Below the pieces are notes generated by a model. That model was not told the origin of the DNA, searched no databases, and worked only from the letters and a program-made list of their open reading frames with translations. Positions 29,396-36,034 of a stretch of DNA of 42,584 nt are shown in pieces (position 1 is the stretch's first letter; each line of letters opens with the position of its first letter). Position numbers and translations under genes: made by a program. Source of the stretch: Gammaproteobacteria bacterium (lineage in GTDB: Bacteria; Pseudomonadota; Gammaproteobacteria; Eutrophobiales; Eutrophobiaceae). The stretch covers positions 1-42,584 of the forward strand of contig JAJFKL010000039.1 of NCBI GenBank assembly GCA_021773235.1, given 5' to 3'.

Positions 29396-29767
29396 TTTTG
29401 CACTGATATACTTTAAAACTGACGCTAATAATAAGCATGCGATACCAGCCAAATCTATCATGGAGATTCTAAATATTGAATCGTTGTATTCACCCGCGGC
29501 CCAAACAAAATACAGAAAACCCACCATTGAAATAGCCGCCATTACCATAGCCACTGACTGATATGCAGGTTTAAAAACAGAAAAGAGTACAAAGCCGCCA
29601 ACGATGCCAAACAGTAAGGCGCGGTGTCGCATTAAGATAATTATATCGTTACCCACCAAGTCTACTGAATACGCTGAAGCTAGTTTTGCAGCAGAAAGAA
29701 TACCAATGACAGGTAAAAAATTTATAGCGCCAACAATTAATAGAAGTATTGAAATTGTTCTATTCAT
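29390..29767 (-). CDS. Small four-helix membrane protein (cassette gene)
   Basis: 125 residues with four hydrophobic helices (about 5-25, 50-66, 70-88, 100-120). It begins MNRTISILLLIVGAINFLPV and has ILMRHRALLFGIVGG in the middle. Relatives are, as far as I remember, often labelled phosphopantetheine adenylyltransferase in databases; nothing here has the HxGH nucleotidyltransferase motif, so that label would be wrong. Function unknown. It is flanked by attC-like spacers and has the same orientation as its neighbours. Confidence 0.8.
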   Translation of the reverse strand: MNRTISILLLIVGAINFLPVIGILSAAKLASAYSVDLVGNDIIILMRHRALLFGIVGGFVLFSVFKPAYQSVAMVMAAISMVGFLYFVWAAGEYNDSIFRISMIDLAGIACLLLASVLKYISAKK

Positions 29768-29787
29768 GTTCTGTCTGATGCTAATTC

Positions 29788-29853
29788 GGTTAACGTTTGA
29801 ACTCAGCGGCGCGCGGGCTTTTTCGCGCGTCGCTTTGGAGTGACTTGTTAGTG
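29788..29853 (-). other. attC site (best match in the cluster)
   Basis: On the coding strand: CACTAACAAGTCACTC at the 5' end, overlapping the stop codon of the 93-residue ORF, and GAGTTCAAACGTTAACC at the 3' end. The inner arms GCGACGCGC and GCGCGCCGC pair with one wobble around an AAAAAGCCC-type loop. Both ends carry TAAC/GTTA core sites, and the arms have unpaired bases, as in attC sites that recombine as folded single strands. Length 66 nt is in the usual range. Confidence 0.75.
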
Positions 29854-30114
29854 ACTGTTTTCATCATTTTTCTTGAAAAAAACTTGATACAGAATTACTC
29901 CAATAATTAAACCAATTATTGCTCCAGGCAAAGATCCTTGTAAGAACCATTCTTGCTTGTCTATCCACCTTTCAATAACCGGCTGTCCTTTTACAGCCCA
30001 ATCCGATGTAGGGCCTGCTTTACTTGCTTTGTAAATGCCGCCTGTAATTAACGCTCCTAACAAAGTAAAACAAAACGGTATCCACAAATAATCTTTATTC
30101 TTTTTCACAGTCAC
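29848..30114 (-). CDS. Small two-helix membrane protein (cassette gene)
   Basis: About 88 residues with two hydrophobic helices (around 10-26 and 62-78 counted from the start used here), a short polar loop containing two tryptophans, and a Lys/Asp/Asn tail. No family recognised. The open frame extends to a GTG at 30129, but that codon lies inside the attC-like spacer; GTG 30114 (within GTTAGTGACTG) or GTG 30108 are more natural for a cassette, whose gene begins after the recombination point. No Shine-Dalgarno sequence is seen before either, so the start is uncertain. Confidence 0.65.
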   Translation of the reverse strand: MTVKKNKDYLWIPFCFTLLGALITGGIYKASKAGPTSDWAVKGQPVIERWIDKQEWFLQGSLPGAIIGLIIGVILYQVFFKKNDENSH

Positions 30115-30196
30115 TAACGCCCACAACACCAGAACACAAGCCGTAGTGACGAAGGAACGAAGGTTTGGGTTTCTGCGTGATTGTGCTTGTTAGCGA
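30112..30196 (-). other. attC-like site
   Basis: On the coding strand the 5' arm is TCGCTAACAAGCACAATCAC and the 3' arm ends GGTGTTGTGGGCGTTAGTGA. CTAAC, CACAA and CAGAA of the 5' arm pair with the 3' arm, leaving a three-base spacer and one or two unpaired bases. The centre (CAAACC...GGCTTG) forms a further stem. It overlaps the stop of the 133-residue gene and ends at the start of the next one. Confidence 0.7.
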
Positions 30197-30591
30197 CTTT
30201 TTGCAATTGCCTCACCAAATCCAACACCCAGCACTGCGACTAAAAAATAGTCTGATACTACCATTCCCACCGCAAATAAAATGTCAGAACCAAATATATA
30301 TCCAAATGCTTGAGTGTCCAAAAAATAGGCCGTTATCGATACCAAAAATGCAAACATAAGGCCATACAGTAGGAATTGACTTTTATTGAGCAAGCCGATC
30401 ATTACGGCTGGTATTGAAACCACCAAAACTATGAGCACAACACCTAAAGCTTGCCAAGTAAAATCAATTTCTTGATATTCAGGAATGAACGAAAGGTATT
30501 TTTGCAAATAATATTCATACCCAATAAATAACAATATGAAAAGGCCATATCCCGCACCTAAGGACAATAACTTATCGGAAGTAGTCGTCAT
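30190..30591 (-). CDS. Small four-helix membrane protein (first cassette gene)
   Basis: 133 residues, four transmembrane helices (about 8-25, 48-66, 71-90, 103-126). No family recognised. It is the first gene of the cassette cluster in reading direction. The ATG at 30591 is nine to ten bases after a GTTAGCG core-like site, close spacing that is typical of cassette genes. Its stop codon lies inside the following attC-like site. Confidence 0.75.
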   Translation of the reverse strand: MTTTSDKLLSLGAGYGLFILLFIGYEYYLQKYLSFIPEYQEIDFTWQALGVVLIVLVVSIPAVMIGLLNKSQFLLYGLMFAFLVSITAYFLDTQAFGYIFGSDILFAVGMVVSDYFLVAVLGVGFGEAIAKSR

Positions 30592-30886
30592 TATTATTTT
30601 CGCTAACTATATTTTAAGGGACACTTTGTCCGATATACTTTTATAGATGTTGATAGATGACATAGTGAAAACCCTCCCTGTTTCAATAAGATATGTGATG
30701 AAGTGATTATAGTTACTGTATATCGAAGGTGTCCACTTTGCTGTTTTTAATATACAAACACTAGGTGTCCCATAGTTTTGATGGATTACTAAAAGTGCTT
30801 TTTATTTAAGCGTTTTCAATATGTTAGGAGAAAGTATAAAAATCGTAATATATGACACTTATTAAGTAATCGGTTTTTCTATTCCT
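30592..30886. other. Gene-free stretch ahead of the cassette cluster
   Basis: No gene seen. It holds a GTTAGCG core-like site (30601-30607, reverse strand), an inverted repeat pair (30619-30638 and 30718-30734), another GGTGTCCCAT near 30764, and AT-rich sequence up to repeat copy B. If this were an integron platform, attI and the cassette promoter would be here, but intI is absent. Confidence 0.4.
30619..30734. repeat. Inverted repeat pair, possible small mobile element or attI-side remnant
   Basis: GGACACTTTGTCCGATATAC at 30619-30638 is matched, inverted, by GTATATCGAAGGTGTCC at 30718-30734 (reverse complement GGACACCTTCGATATAC). The left copy has a three-base insert. Total span about 116 bp with no coding content, so it looks like a MITE-like or IS-end remnant. 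No target duplication was identified. Confidence 0.4.
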
Positions 30887-31102
30887 GTTTTGCTTTGCCG
30901 AGGAGGTGGGCTGTTATCGGGGCAATTGTGCATGGATGCACAATTGAGCGCATTCATTCAAGGACGAATGTATGCGCGACCCGAATAACAGTACGTCGAC
31001 GAGGGTAGCCGTAGGCCAAAGCATTCAGGTGCCTTTCTCTTTGGTTACTATTCTCTTGGGCATGCAAGAGAAAGTAACTCGCCGTAAAAGGCGAAACTAA
31101 TG
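30887..31102 (-). repeat. Structured ~217 bp repeat, copy B (inverted relative to copy A)
   Basis: Same order of conserved blocks as copy A but on the opposite strand. The outer stem is CTGTTATTCGGG/CTGTTATCGGG (30980-30991 with 30911-30922), unrelated in sequence to the copy A stem. The GCGCAT/ATGCGC hairpin is kept (30948-30977) but with ATTC/GAAT inside it instead of GGAC/GTCC. The second hairpin is an 11 bp perfect stem CAATTGTGCAT/ATGCACAATTG (30923-30946), where copy A has only GCAACA/TGTTGC. Conserved fold with changed stems suggests selection on structure. Confidence 0.85.
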
Positions 31103-31132
31103 ATAAAAGGAGTCAAAGATATTAGAAGAGAA

Positions 31133-31158
31133 TGGATTCTTGCGAGAGTAGGAATGAC
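31133..31158. repeat. Degenerate REP-like hairpin downstream of phnW
   Basis: TGGATTCTTGCGAGAG followed by TAGGAATGAC resembles the common TGGATTCCCGC...GCGGGAATGAC intergenic repeat, with the stem reduced to ATTC.T/A.GAAT. It lies just past the end of the phosphonate operon and could affect 3' end stability. Single copy here. Confidence 0.4.
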
Positions 31159-31166
31159 AACTGCAA

Positions 31167-32252
31167 TCAAGAATTGACGATAGTACCCATTTCGTCAATA
31201 AACCGCTCCATATCACTATCACTAATATCTCCCATGCAGGAGATGCGAAACAGTGATTTGGCAAATCCACCTTGGCCTGCGTAGATCACAAAGCCTGCGG
31301 CTTTTAATTTGTCGTGTAATTCTTCATAACTAATTCCCTCAGGTAGAGGAAACGAATTTAGTACACAGGAAGTTTCGTTTCTTTCGAGAGAGGCTTTGAT
31401 ATTTAATTTTTGCAATCCATTACGAACGGTGTCCATTCGTTGCCAATATTGTTTTTGGCGTTCTTGCCAACCACCGGCATCGTTTAATTCATCTAATGCT
31501 TCAGCTAGTGCATAGAAGGTTTGTATTGATTGGGTGAACGGCGTGCCGTTGCTATCTTGTAATTTTAGATAGCTCACAAGATCGAGATAGAGTGTGCGGG
31601 CAGGGGTTGCCGACATTTGTGTCATGGCTTCTCTATTAGTGATTACAAATGATGTGCCGGGGACGCCATGCAAACATTTGTTTGCTGTTGCGGCGCATGC
31701 GGCGATATTCCAATCATTGAATTTTATTTCTTCTGCACCAAAACTACTGACGGCATCGAGCAATAATGGGATGTTGCCATGTTTATTACAGAGTTCTGCA
31801 ATGGCATCGATATTATTTAAACGACCGGTTGTGGTCTCGTGATGCACAACGGCAACGTGTGATATTTCTTCATGATACTGTAGCTCACCTTCTAGCTTGG
31901 TGAGGTCAATCTCTTCGCCCCACTCATGATGTAGTACGACATGATCGATATCATGCGTTTTAGCTATATAGCTTAAGCGCTCACCATAGACCCCATTTTC
32001 TATAACCAAGACCTTGCCATGCGCAGGCACAAGGCTGGTTATCATGGCTTCCATTGCCGAAGTGCCAGAACCGGTAAAAATAATACTTGCCCATTGGTCT
32101 GTTGGAAGTTGATAGACGTTTAACAGATCGGTTTTGATCTTGTTTTGTAGATCGATGAATTCCTGTTCACGATGACAGAGATCGGGTTTTGTTAGTGCTT
32201 GTCTTACACGTTCACTTAAGACGACTGGGCCGGGATTCAATAATATAGTCAT
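31167..32252 (-). CDS. phnW: 2-aminoethylphosphonate:pyruvate transaminase
   Basis: 361 residues, class V aminotransferase. It starts MTILLNPGPVVLSERVRQAL, as PhnW/AepZ do. Phosphate-cup FTGSGTSAMEAM lies at about 59-70, cofactor Asp166 in LLDAVSSFG, and Schiff-base Lys192 in ATANKCLHGVPGTSF. In degradation it turns 2-AEP into phosphonoacetaldehyde; in this setting, with PEP mutase and phosphonopyruvate decarboxylase upstream, it should work in reverse, making 2-AEP from phosphonoacetaldehyde. It starts two bases after the ppd stop codon and is the last gene of the operon. No phnX or other degradative gene is nearby. Confidence 0.95.
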   Translation of the reverse strand: MTILLNPGPVVLSERVRQALTKPDLCHREQEFIDLQNKIKTDLLNVYQLPTDQWASIIFTGSGTSAMEAMITSLVPAHGKVLVIENGVYGERLSYIAKTHDIDHVVLHHEWGEEIDLTKLEGELQYHEEISHVAVVHHETTTGRLNNIDAIAELCNKHGNIPLLLDAVSSFGAEEIKFNDWNIAACAATANKCLHGVPGTSFVITNREAMTQMSATPARTLYLDLVSYLKLQDSNGTPFTQSIQTFYALAEALDELNDAGGWQERQKQYWQRMDTVRNGLQKLNIKASLERNETSCVLNSFPLPEGISYEELHDKLKAAGFVIYAGQGGFAKSLFRISCMGDISDSDMERFIDEMGTIVNS

Positions 32253-32254
32253 AG

Positions 32255-33409
32255 TTAAAATTTACTATTAATGTGTTTCATCAGTCTAGTCAAAACTTCA
32301 TTCGGAGTGACATCAGGTCTTGGTAGATTTTCTATAGTGCCTGCAGCGATCTTTAAGTGAGCGAAAGCAGGGCCTACTTGTGGTTCTAAACCAAATAGCT
32401 CATCTATCAATTCAATTTCATTACCTGACAAACAAACACTATAACCACTTGCTTCTGCTACCTTGGTAAAATCGATATTGCCACCGACGGTAGCTTGCGC
32501 ACCGGTTGAGTCATGGACTTCATTATTCAGTAGTATATGTATCAGGTTATTTCCTGCGTAACTGCCTATTGTTGCAAAATTACCCATGCGCATTAGACCA
32601 GCGCCATCGCCATCAATAACAACTACTTTCAAATCGGGTCTAGCCAGGGCAATACCTAAGCCTAAGGAAGAGGCACAACCCATTGAGCCCACCATATAGA
32701 GATGGTTGAGACGATCGTCGACAGCAAATAACTCACGGCCAGTGAATCCTGTCGTAGCAATTAACACGGTATTTTCTTCAGGTGTATGTTCAATGATTCG
32801 TTGTAATGCGTTATTACGATTAATAACTTGTGCACCATGATTGTGTGATGAACGAACAAGCGTCTTGCGTTGCGAAATATCTTGTACCGGATTTTTATGC
32901 AAGGCTTGTGGTGCAACTGTCCCTTTTTCCATGATGAAGGCATAAGGGCGTTGTTCTTTTTGCATATACTCATCGGCACGCTGAAGAGCTGGTGCGATAT
33001 CTTCTGACTTACTTGGAAATATTTCCCAGGGCACGCACATGGTATCGAACAGTTCTTTTGTGATTTGACCCATCAATTCATGTTGTGGTTCGTCTTTAAC
33101 ACCAGGCTGACCACGATGCGTGCTAATGATTAAATTTGGAATACGAAATACATAAGAAAGGGATGTGATCGGACTGACTGCATTACCAAGTCCAGAGTTT
33201 TGCATCATGACAACCGAACGTTGCCCACCGATTGCTGCACCGGCTGCAGTTGCTAAAGCATCACCTTCATTAGCCGAGGAAACGTATTCCAATGTGTCAT
33301 CGTTTATAACGTAGTTAATAAAGGGTGTCAGGAATGAGCATGGAACACCCGTATAACGACTGAAACCGAGTTCGCGTGCGGCTTCGACAAATTCTTTTGC
33401 TTCGATCAA
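32255..33409 (-). CDS. aepY: Phosphonopyruvate decarboxylase
   Basis: 384 residues, TPP-dependent. N-terminal pyrimidine domain with catalytic Glu48 in SSANEGDALATAAGAA. The C-terminal TPP domain has VVIDGDGAGLMRMGNFATIG (GDG 267-269) and ending LLNNEVHDSTGAQ (NN 295-296). Domain order and the NNEVHDSTGGQ-like stretch are the mark of phosphonopyruvate decarboxylase rather than sulfopyruvate decarboxylase, and the neighbours decide it. The irreversible decarboxylation to phosphonoacetaldehyde pulls the unfavourable PEP mutase reaction forward. It starts 11 bases after the PEP mutase gene. Also called ppd. Confidence 0.95.
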   Translation of the reverse strand: MIEAKEFVEAARELGFSRYTGVPCSFLTPFINYVINDDTLEYVSSANEGDALATAAGAAIGGQRSVVMMQNSGLGNAVSPITSLSYVFRIPNLIISTHRGQPGVKDEPQHELMGQITKELFDTMCVPWEIFPSKSEDIAPALQRADEYMQKEQRPYAFIMEKGTVAPQALHKNPVQDISQRKTLVRSSHNHGAQVINRNNALQRIIEHTPEENTVLIATTGFTGRELFAVDDRLNHLYMVGSMGCASSLGLGIALARPDLKVVVIDGDGAGLMRMGNFATIGSYAGNNLIHILLNNEVHDSTGAQATVGGNIDFTKVAEASGYSVCLSGNEIELIDELFGLEPQVGPAFAHLKIAAGTIENLPRPDVTPNEVLTRLMKHINSKF

Positions 33410-33420
33410 TTTCTTTCTCT

Positions 33421-35058
33421 TTATTTTGTAAAATCGCTAGCGCGGTCTATATCATCAAGGGAGTTAACATCAAGCCAATGTCCATCAATGTAATGAACAT
33501 GGATGGATTTCCCTTGTTGTATTAAATGGTTTAACAGATCAGGTAGCGTTAGTTCATTGAAATTTGCTTCTGTCTTCAATTCTTCAAGGGCAGTTTCTAT
33601 CCATACGCGACCTTGTTTTCTGACGCGCATCATACCAATCCAGTAGCCAGATGGTTTTTTCTCTGAGGCATCTGCTGATGAAGATAGCTGCGTTAGTGTG
33701 ACATCTTGCATAAAGGGAGATCGATCATCATCTTTACTACAGTAAGCATAGTCTGGTGCGCCAGTGATATTAGGGTTGTCCAAAGCAGAATCAACGATAA
33801 TGACGATTTCACCATCTGTCTCTATCAAGTCTCTGAGAATATATTCTCGAAATAAGAGATCGCTATAAAGAATTAACATATCGTCATTAAAATTTGCTTC
33901 TGCGCAAATCAGTGTTTGTAGTTCATCACCTTTTTCATAATCTTCATTGATACATTTCTCAATGCCGAGTAGATCTATTGCTTCTGCTTTATATCCAGCA
34001 ATAACAGTAGATTTATTGATACCTGCTCTTTTAAGGCCTTCCATTAATCGACCCAATAAGGTTTTACCGCCGATGCTAATCATTGCCTTGGGTTTATCGT
34101 GTGTTAACTCACGTAACTCACTACCCCTACTGGCGGCGAGAATGACGGCATGGATGTCTGATTTTTGTACCAGATACTTATCTTGCGCTTGACTCAATTC
34201 AGCCGCGCCTTGCAACTGGAAGATATGATCAACACTGGCAATCTTATCTTCAACATCCGCTAATGATTCTGAATCAAATATCGCTTTACTGGTTTTTTCC
34301 ATTTCATGAACAGATGAACGAATCAGATGATTGGCCCAAATAACCAGGTCAATTCCTGCTTTACGAAAGGCATCTGTTGGTGTGCTGTAGTATTTTGTGG
34401 GAACAATGACCAGCGGTGCACGCCCAGCCCATTCTTTTGCAAAGGCAAGGATCTCATCGGGTCTGGAGAGTTTACTATGGATCAATATGCCATCAGCACC
34501 GGCTTGACGATAGGCCTCCGCTCGCTTCAGTGCTTCATTCAAACCCCAGCCAGCAATCAGCGCTTCAACTCTGGCAACGATACTAAAGTCATCATCCGAC
34601 TGACTATCTTTACCTGCTTTGATCTTGCCGCAGAATTCATCAATATCGGCCAAGGGTTGTTTATTACCATCGATAAAGCTATTTGTTTTTGGAAATTGTT
34701 TATCCTCGATACAAACACCAGCGACATCACGTTGTTCGAGCTTTACGACAAGCCGACGCATGTTGTTGAAGTTACCATAACCGGTATCACCATCTAATAG
34801 GATAGGAATGCTTGTCGCATCAGACATGAATTCAAGCATGTCCACTACCTGAGTCCAGCTTGCTTCATTACTGTCACGCACACCAAATTGTGCTGACATG
34901 GCAAGGCCACTACCCCAGATACCTTTAAAGCCCGCGCTTTCAACAATACTTGCTGAGATACCGTTATGTGCTTCCAGAATAAATTCAAGTTCGTTTGATT
35001 CAAGCAGGGAGCGTAATTGTTTACACTTGCTTATTACTTTATTGCTATTGTTTGACAT
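33421..35058 (-). CDS. aepX: Phosphoenolpyruvate mutase fused to a nucleotidyltransferase domain
   Basis: 545 residues, two domains. Residues 1-290 are PEP mutase: [13 protein letters not shown] (metal Asp near 89-91) and the diagnostic [10 protein letters not shown] at 118-127. It makes the C-P bond of phosphonopyruvate from PEP. Residues 302-545 are an NTP_transferase domain: [23 protein letters not shown], split here as [11 protein letters not shown] at 305-315 and KPKAM. Metal-binding Asp is likely in [11 protein letters not shown]. The first motif departs from LAAGxGxRL (Ser for Gly, Leu for Arg region), so activity of this half is less certain. Fused domains of this kind are thought to make CMP-2-AEP (PntC-type). 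It follows the first nucleotidyltransferase gene by 19 bases. Confidence 0.94.
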   Translation of the reverse strand: MSNNSNKVISKCKQLRSLLESNELEFILEAHNGISASIVESAGFKGIWGSGLAMSAQFGVRDSNEASWTQVVDMLEFMSDATSIPILLDGDTGYGNFNNMRRLVVKLEQRDVAGVCIEDKQFPKTNSFIDGNKQPLADIDEFCGKIKAGKDSQSDDDFSIVARVEALIAGWGLNEALKRAEAYRQAGADGILIHSKLSRPDEILAFAKEWAGRAPLVIVPTKYYSTPTDAFRKAGIDLVIWANHLIRSSVHEMEKTSKAIFDSESLADVEDKIASVDHIFQLQGAAELSQAQDKYLVQKSDIHAVILAASRGSELRELTHDKPKAMISIGGKTLLGRLMEGLKRAGINKSTVIAGYKAEAIDLLGIEKCINEDYEKGDELQTLICAEANFNDDMLILYSDLLFREYILRDLIETDGEIVIIVDSALDNPNITGAPDYAYCSKDDDRSPFMQDVTLTQLSSSADASEKKPSGYWIGMMRVRKQGRVWIETALEELKTEANFNELTLPDLLNHLIQQGKSIHVHYIDGHWLDVNSLDDIDRASDFTK

Positions 35059-35077
35059 TTTATATTTTAAGTACTGA

Positions 35078-35827
35078 TTAATGATTGATAGGTGATAATT
35101 TAGGCATTATCTCATTTTGCGCGCGTTCGATATCCTCAGGAAAATCTATTTCAATCCAGGGAATACCTGTGACATCTTCATAGCCAAACTGCTCGGGATA
35201 TATTAACAACAGGTCACGAATCGCTTCTTCATAGGGCGTATCGTTTTCACCTTTTGCAAGATAGTCATTTATTCGTCCAAGCAGCGATGCGCCTATGAGT
35301 TTAGTAAACTTGAAAAATCCGACTGATTCGCCTTGTGAAATATATTCAAGTCCTTCAGCGATGTGTTTTCTAAATTCATTTATTTGGCCGGCTTCATTGA
35401 TACATATTTTGACAGGTTCATCGCCGGGAACAAAATCACGGTCGAGTAAAAGACAGTTTTGTATATTTGTATTGATCAGACGATTAATCATTTCCTGATC
35501 ATACAGAACGTCGGCATCCATCAGTATAAATTCAGATTCATTGAACAGTATTTCTTGTGCACAGCCAAGGCTGATGATGCTCCCTTCCGTATAACGATCA
35601 TTATAAATATAGTTTATTGGCATTAGCTCATCGTGGAGGTGAGCCTTAATCATTTCTGACTCGTAGCCGGTGACTATTGTTGTTTCTTCGATATGGTTAG
35701 CTGAAAGAATTTCAAGATGCCGTTTTAATAGACTTTTTCCTTCGAACTCTAGTAATGATTTAGGTTGGTTAGCTGCATGCGTACCGAGTCGGTTACCTAT
35801 GCCCGCGGCAAGAATAATGGCCTTCAT
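35078..35827 (-). CDS. Stand-alone sugar/choline-phosphate-type nucleotidyltransferase
   Basis: 249 residues, single NTP_transferase domain. Full signature at the N-terminus: [13 protein letters not shown]...NQPKSLLEF, then [13 protein letters not shown] with the metal-binding Asp (about residue 98) and a [14 protein letters not shown] end. The family includes LicC-like cytidylyltransferases and sugar-1-phosphate transferases. First gene of the phosphonate operon, so a role in activating 2-AEP or the acceptor sugar/alcohol is likely; substrate cannot be told from sequence. Its signature is intact, unlike the fused domain downstream. Confidence 0.85.
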   Translation of the reverse strand: MKAIILAAGIGNRLGTHAANQPKSLLEFEGKSLLKRHLEILSANHIEETTIVTGYESEMIKAHLHDELMPINYIYNDRYTEGSIISLGCAQEILFNESEFILMDADVLYDQEMINRLINTNIQNCLLLDRDFVPGDEPVKICINEAGQINEFRKHIAEGLEYISQGESVGFFKFTKLIGASLLGRINDYLAKGENDTPYEEAIRDLLLIYPEQFGYEDVTGIPWIEIDFPEDIERAQNEIMPKLSPINH

Positions 35828-35914
35828 GTTTGTTACGTAATACCTTTGTGTAAATTGTTATCGAACCAAGGGAGGTTTTGTCGTTTATTGGCAACTATCA
35901 GGAATATTTGAATT

Positions 35915-35927
35915 GTAACATTGTTAC
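35915..35927. promoter_or_regulatory. Operator-like palindrome between the phosphonate operon and kinase 1
   Basis: GTAACA-T-TGTTAC is a perfect 6+6 bp palindrome in the 207 bp divergent gap, 88 bases before the operon start and about 108 before the kinase start. A shared operator is possible; I saw no other copy. Confidence 0.35.
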
Positions 35928-36034
35928 TGAAAATGTCTTTACTTGCATTTTTGGATAAAAATTCAATTAATCATCAATAATATGTTTTAATAAACCGTCG
36001 TAACTCATTATAAGTAGTGTATTTAAATCTACAA

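Larger units (their letters stand above)
28940..30608 (-). mobile_element. Integron-like gene cassette cluster lacking an integrase (CALIN-type)
   Basis: Four short ORFs, all read leftwards, each a small membrane protein, packed with little else but inverted-repeat spacers. Three spacers have attC features: a TAACAA right after or over the stop codon on the coding strand, a CGTTA or GTTAAC at the other end, and an imperfect inner hairpin. The best one (29788-29853) closely follows the common TAACAA..TCA.TC....CGTTA form. Another GTTAGCG lies at 30601-30607, just before the first gene, and could be the attI side or an older attC. No tyrosine recombinase is found within the window. Last spacer (28930-28956) has only the TTAACAA half. 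Members of such clusters are mobile through integrases supplied elsewhere. Confidence 0.65.

Noticed and set aside
29390..29767. Phosphopantetheine adenylyltransferase
   Set aside because: Related small membrane proteins may carry that name, but this protein is all membrane helices without the nucleotidyltransferase HxGH motif.
28940..30608. CRISPR array
   Set aside because: Spacers are not regular short direct repeats; unit lengths follow the genes, and no cas genes are present.
28671..31102. Composite transposon bounded by insertion sequences
   Set aside because: The bounding repeats have no transposase and no open frame; they fold as multi-hairpin elements instead.
34327..34797. 156-codon frame antisense to the PEP mutase gene
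   Set aside because: The mutase motifs on the other strand are unambiguous; this frame has no plausible start context.
31167..35827. Phosphonate degradation operon
   Set aside because: phnW alone could be catabolic, but PEP mutase and phosphonopyruvate decarboxylase set the direction as biosynthetic, and no phosphonatase or C-P lyase gene is present.
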